Shown one piece after another: positions 61,639-64,000 of a stretch of 64,000 nucleotides of DNA. This DNA is from Leifsonia sp. 1010 (GTDB taxonomy: Bacteria; Actinomycetota; Actinomycetes; Actinomycetales; Microbacteriaceae), in the NCBI RefSeq assembly GCF_031455295.1, contig NZ_JAVDSL010000001.1, positions 1,240,001 to 1,304,000 of the forward strand, written 5' to 3'. Both the position numbers and the translations under genes were made by a program. The notes beneath the pieces were generated by a model. It was not told the origin of the DNA, did not search any database, and worked only from the letters and a program-made list of their open reading frames with translations. Numbering within the stretch: the first letter of the stretch is position 1; each line of letters begins with the position of its first letter.

Positions 61639-62651
61639 GCGAGGCGCTCCAGCGCGGCCGTCAGGTCCGCGCCGAGCTCGATCGCACCGACCGGGACGCC
61701 GCCGCCCAACACGGGGAGGTCGGTGAGCGCGCGCGCGTCCGCGATCGGGGTCCCGAGCACCTCGAGCACGCGGAGCGCGATGAGAGTCGTAGCCCGTGGG
61801 CTGCCGTCCACGATCTTCATGGCGACGGCCGTGCCGTCCGCTGCCGCGACTCCGATCACGCCCTCGGCGCCGCCCTTGGCGAGCGCTCCGGGGACCGTCT
61901 CCATGAGCGTCGTGTTCTGGTGGCCCGTGCCGCCGACGTAATAGGGGTGCTCGCGCATCGCGTCGGCGACGGCGCGCTCGGGCGTGCCCGGCTCCGCCTG
62001 CACCAGCCGGCCGAAGGCGCGCGCGATCCCGCGGACGCTCGTGCCGAAGAGCGGTGCGCCGCAGCCGTCGATCGCATCGTGCCCGACCGGCACGCCGGTC
62101 AGCTCCGCCATGGTGGCACGAATGTGCTGCTGCAGCGGATGCTGCGGGTCGAGGTAGCCGTCGGTCGGCCACTCGTTGGTCGCCGCGGCGAGGAGCATCG
62201 CGGCGTGCTTGCCGGAGCAGTTCATCCGCACGCGCGAGCGTCCCTCGCCGTCGCGCAGCATCCGCTCGAACGTCGCCTCGTCCTCGGGCCGGTCGACCGG
62301 GCAGCCGAGCGCAGCGTCGTCGACGCCCGCGCGGGTCAGCAGCTCGCGCACCAGCCGGACGTGCTCGTCCTCGCCCATGTGGCTGCCCGCAGCGATGGCG
62401 AGCTCCGGACCGGCCAGCGGCGCGCCAGCGGTCAGGCAGCCGAGAGCCTGCAGCGGCTTCACGGTGCTGCGCGGCAGCACCACGGCATCCGGGTCGCCGA
62501 GCTCGATCAGCGGGCGGCCCGCGGGGTCGAGTGCCACGAGGCTCCCGAAGTGCCGGCTCTCGATGAGGCCGGAGCGCCGCACGACGGCCAGCTCGGCCAG
62601 CTCGGTCGAGGAGTCGGCGGCGCGGACGGACACGGTGGGGGCGTCAGACAT
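61635..62651 (-). CDS. Asparaginase (L-asparaginase II family, PF06089-like)
   Basis: 338 residues. RSGLIESRHFGSLVALD, the PRSTVKPLQAL segment, MNCSGKHAAML and DGCGAPLF are typical of this Asn-hydrolase family, which differs from classical AnsA/AnsB. Cytoplasmic. Its start overlaps the permease stop by 8 bases. Context suggests hydrolysis of an imported amide. Confidence 0.88.
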   Translation of the reverse strand: MSDAPTVSVRAADSSTELAELAVVRRSGLIESRHFGSLVALDPAGRPLIELGDPDAVVLPRSTVKPLQALGCLTAGAPLAGPELAIAAGSHMGEDEHVRLVRELLTRAGVDDAALGCPVDRPEDEATFERMLRDGEGRSRVRMNCSGKHAAMLLAAATNEWPTDGYLDPQHPLQQHIRATMAELTGVPVGHDAIDGCGAPLFGTSVRGIARAFGRLVQAEPGTPERAVADAMREHPYYVGGTGHQNTTLMETVPGALAKGGAEGVIGVAAADGTAVAMKIVDGSPRATTLIALRVLEVLGTPIADARALTDLPVLGGGVPVGAIELGADLTAALERLA

Positions 62652-63597
62652 GGTCGGCTTTCGTGGAATCGGTGCCGTCGTCGACGTGCTCGACGGCGAC
62701 GACGGCGGGAAGCGTCGGGAGGACGGGCTGCGGCGAGGTGCGCCGACGCGAGCCGCGCTGCAGCCGCGACGCGAAGGCCGAGAGGCTGCCGTTGACGATG
62801 AGGTAGATCACCGTCACCGCGACGTAGGTGGGGATGAGCAGGTGCAGGTACGAGGCGAGCACCTGCCCGCGGTACAGCAGCTCGGTGAAGGCGACGATGT
62901 AGCCGAGCGAGGTGTCCTTGAGGAGGCTGACGAACTGGGTCACGAGCGACGGTGTGACGTTGCGCACCGCCTGGGGGAGCACCACGTACGTCATCGCCTG
63001 GACCGGACGCATCCCGAGGCTGAGGGCCGCCTCGCGCTGTCCGCGCGGGAGGCTGAGGATGCCGGCGCGGATGATCTCGGCGAACACCGCGGCGTTCGCG
63101 ATGGTGAGCGGCACGACCAGCTTCCAGAGCGTCGGCAGGTTGATGCCGATCTGGGGGAGGCCGAACAGCATCAGGTAGATGACCAGAAGTACCGGGACGG
63201 TGCGGGCGATCTCGATGTAGAGCCCGCAGATGAAGCGGATCCACCGCACCTGGCTGACCCGGCCGAGAGCGAGCACGGTTCCGAACGCAGCGCCGAGCAC
63301 CGCGACGATCGCAGCCGCCTCCAATGTGCCCAGGAGTCCGACCAGCAGGTACTGCCAGATCGCCCACTCCGTGAACGGCGCCCAGCGCTCGACCGCGAGC
63401 TGGCCGTGGGCCGCGAACTGCCAGAGACCCAGACCGACGATCATGGCGAAGACGACGACGCTGACGATCGACCCGATGAGGATGTTGCGACGGCCGCGCG
63501 GGCCGGGAACGTCGTAGATGAAGGAGGCGCCGTACTGGCGCTTCGGGCGGCGAGGGCGCGCAGGAGCCGGCCGGTCCGGGATGAGCTGTGCGGTCAT
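62644..63597 (-). CDS. Amino-acid ABC transporter permease
   Basis: 317 residues from the ATG at 63597, which overlaps the upstream stop. HisM/GltK-type domain with five membrane segments; EAALSLGMRPVQAMTYVVLP is its EAA loop. Long cytoplasmic N- and C-termini (Pro/Arg-rich and Asp-rich) are as in the GluD-like subunit of the glutamate importer. Confidence 0.9.
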   Translation of the reverse strand: MTAQLIPDRPAPARPRRPKRQYGASFIYDVPGPRGRRNILIGSIVSVVVFAMIVGLGLWQFAAHGQLAVERWAPFTEWAIWQYLLVGLLGTLEAAAIVAVLGAAFGTVLALGRVSQVRWIRFICGLYIEIARTVPVLLVIYLMLFGLPQIGINLPTLWKLVVPLTIANAAVFAEIIRAGILSLPRGQREAALSLGMRPVQAMTYVVLPQAVRNVTPSLVTQFVSLLKDTSLGYIVAFTELLYRGQVLASYLHLLIPTYVAVTVIYLIVNGSLSAFASRLQRGSRRRTSPQPVLPTLPAVVAVEHVDDGTDSTKADHV

Positions 63598-64000
63598 CGG
63601 GCGATCGCCACCTTCCGCTCGACCCAGCCGGCGGCAAGGCCGATGGCGAGGGCGATGGCCATGTAGATGAGTCCCGCGCTGGAGAAGATCAGGATGGGCT
63701 GCGCGGCGACGAGGTTGACCTTGTTGACCTCGGCGGTGAGCTCGACGACGCCGACGGCCGCCGCCAGCGCGGTGTTCATGGCGAGCGCGATCATGACGTT
63801 GCCGATGGGCTGCACGACCGCCCGAAGCGCCTGCGGGACGACGACGTAGCGCAGCGACTGCCACAGCGTGAGTCCGAGCGCACGGGAGGCCTCGACCTGG
63901 CCGACAGGGACGGTGTTCACACCCGATCGCACCGCCTCGGCGACGTACGCCGCCTCGTAGACCGTGAGCACGATGATCGCGGTCGGGGTCAGCGGAAGGA
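63594..64000 (-). CDS. Amino-acid ABC transporter permease (5' end outside window)
   Basis: Last 135 residues of a second HisM/GltJ-type permease; the frame is open to the window edge. EASRALGLTLWQSLRYVVVP is the EAA loop. The end overlaps the next permease (ATGA). The binding protein and ATPase are expected upstream, beyond the window. Confidence 0.9.
   Translation of the reverse strand, partial: LPLTPTAIIVLTVYEAAYVAEAVRSGVNTVPVGQVEASRALGLTLWQSLRYVVVPQALRAVVQPIGNVMIALAMNTALAAAVGVVELTAEVNKVNLVAAQPILIFSSAGLIYMAIALAIGLAAGWVERKVAIAR

Overview
The window is high-GC DNA with GTG starts, chains of ATGA-overlapping genes, a LAxTG (class E type) cell-wall anchor, sugar ABC cassettes without their own ATPase, and frequent GGATGC/GCATCC words. 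This points to an actinomycete (Actinomycetota), most likely family Microbacteriaceae (for example Leifsonia or a relative). The genus is inferred from style, not proven. No insertion sequence, prophage, integrase or CRISPR array was seen.

Layout. (1) 1-4.9 kb: two sugar permeases (the first cut by the window edge), a LacI-like sensor domain without a DNA-binding domain, a ROK regulator, a small P-loop kinase and a glycolipid-binding-family protein. (2) 4.9-18.6 kb: a sugar-acid regulon. It holds a secreted beta-helix carbohydrate-active protein, an aldo/keto reductase, a Zn-dehydrogenase, a KduD-like dehydrogenase, a KDPG aldolase, a KDG kinase, an ABC importer, an enolase-superfamily dehydratase, a RhaM-type mutarotase, a lactonase and a FadR-type GntR regulator. 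Copies of a palindrome-centred site (CATACGTATG) lie in the promoter regions. Together the enzymes form an almost complete non-phosphorylative route from an L-sugar (L-galactose fits best; L-fucose is the alternative) through 2-keto-3-deoxygluconate to pyruvate and glyceraldehyde-3-phosphate. (3) 18.6-24.9 kb: a GH35 beta-galactosidase with its own ABC importer, divergent from a LacI repressor across two near-palindromic operators. (4) 25-34 kb: housekeeping genes: an acidic microprotein, tRNA-Arg(ACG), small enzymes, dehydrogenases, a DUF2231 membrane protein, a RecQ helicase and a metallo-beta-lactamase-fold hydrolase.

(5) 34.1-43.4 kb: a surface/secretion locus. A sortase-anchored Ca-binding-repeat protein overlaps a 2098-residue secreted RHS/YD-repeat protein. 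That protein carries an apparently degenerate amidase-like N-terminal domain and a variable membrane-active-looking C-terminal tip. A small two-helix membrane protein (candidate immunity protein), a membrane coiled-coil protein and a lipoprotein follow. (6) 43.4-49.3 kb: cysteine-free ribosomal protein L36 under a Zur-like site, a secreted trypsin-like protease, a DHFR-like reductase and a heterodimeric ABC exporter. (7) 49.4-64 kb: dehydrogenases, DJ-1 and AKR enzymes, a GyrI-like protein, oligopeptidase B, an Ohr/OhrR organic-peroxide cassette, a FUSC exporter, and a tightly coupled operon of amino-acid ABC permeases, asparaginase, CutC and ROK kinase that runs off the right edge.

The two parts most worth attention are the L-sugar regulon (region 2) and the RHS locus (region 5).
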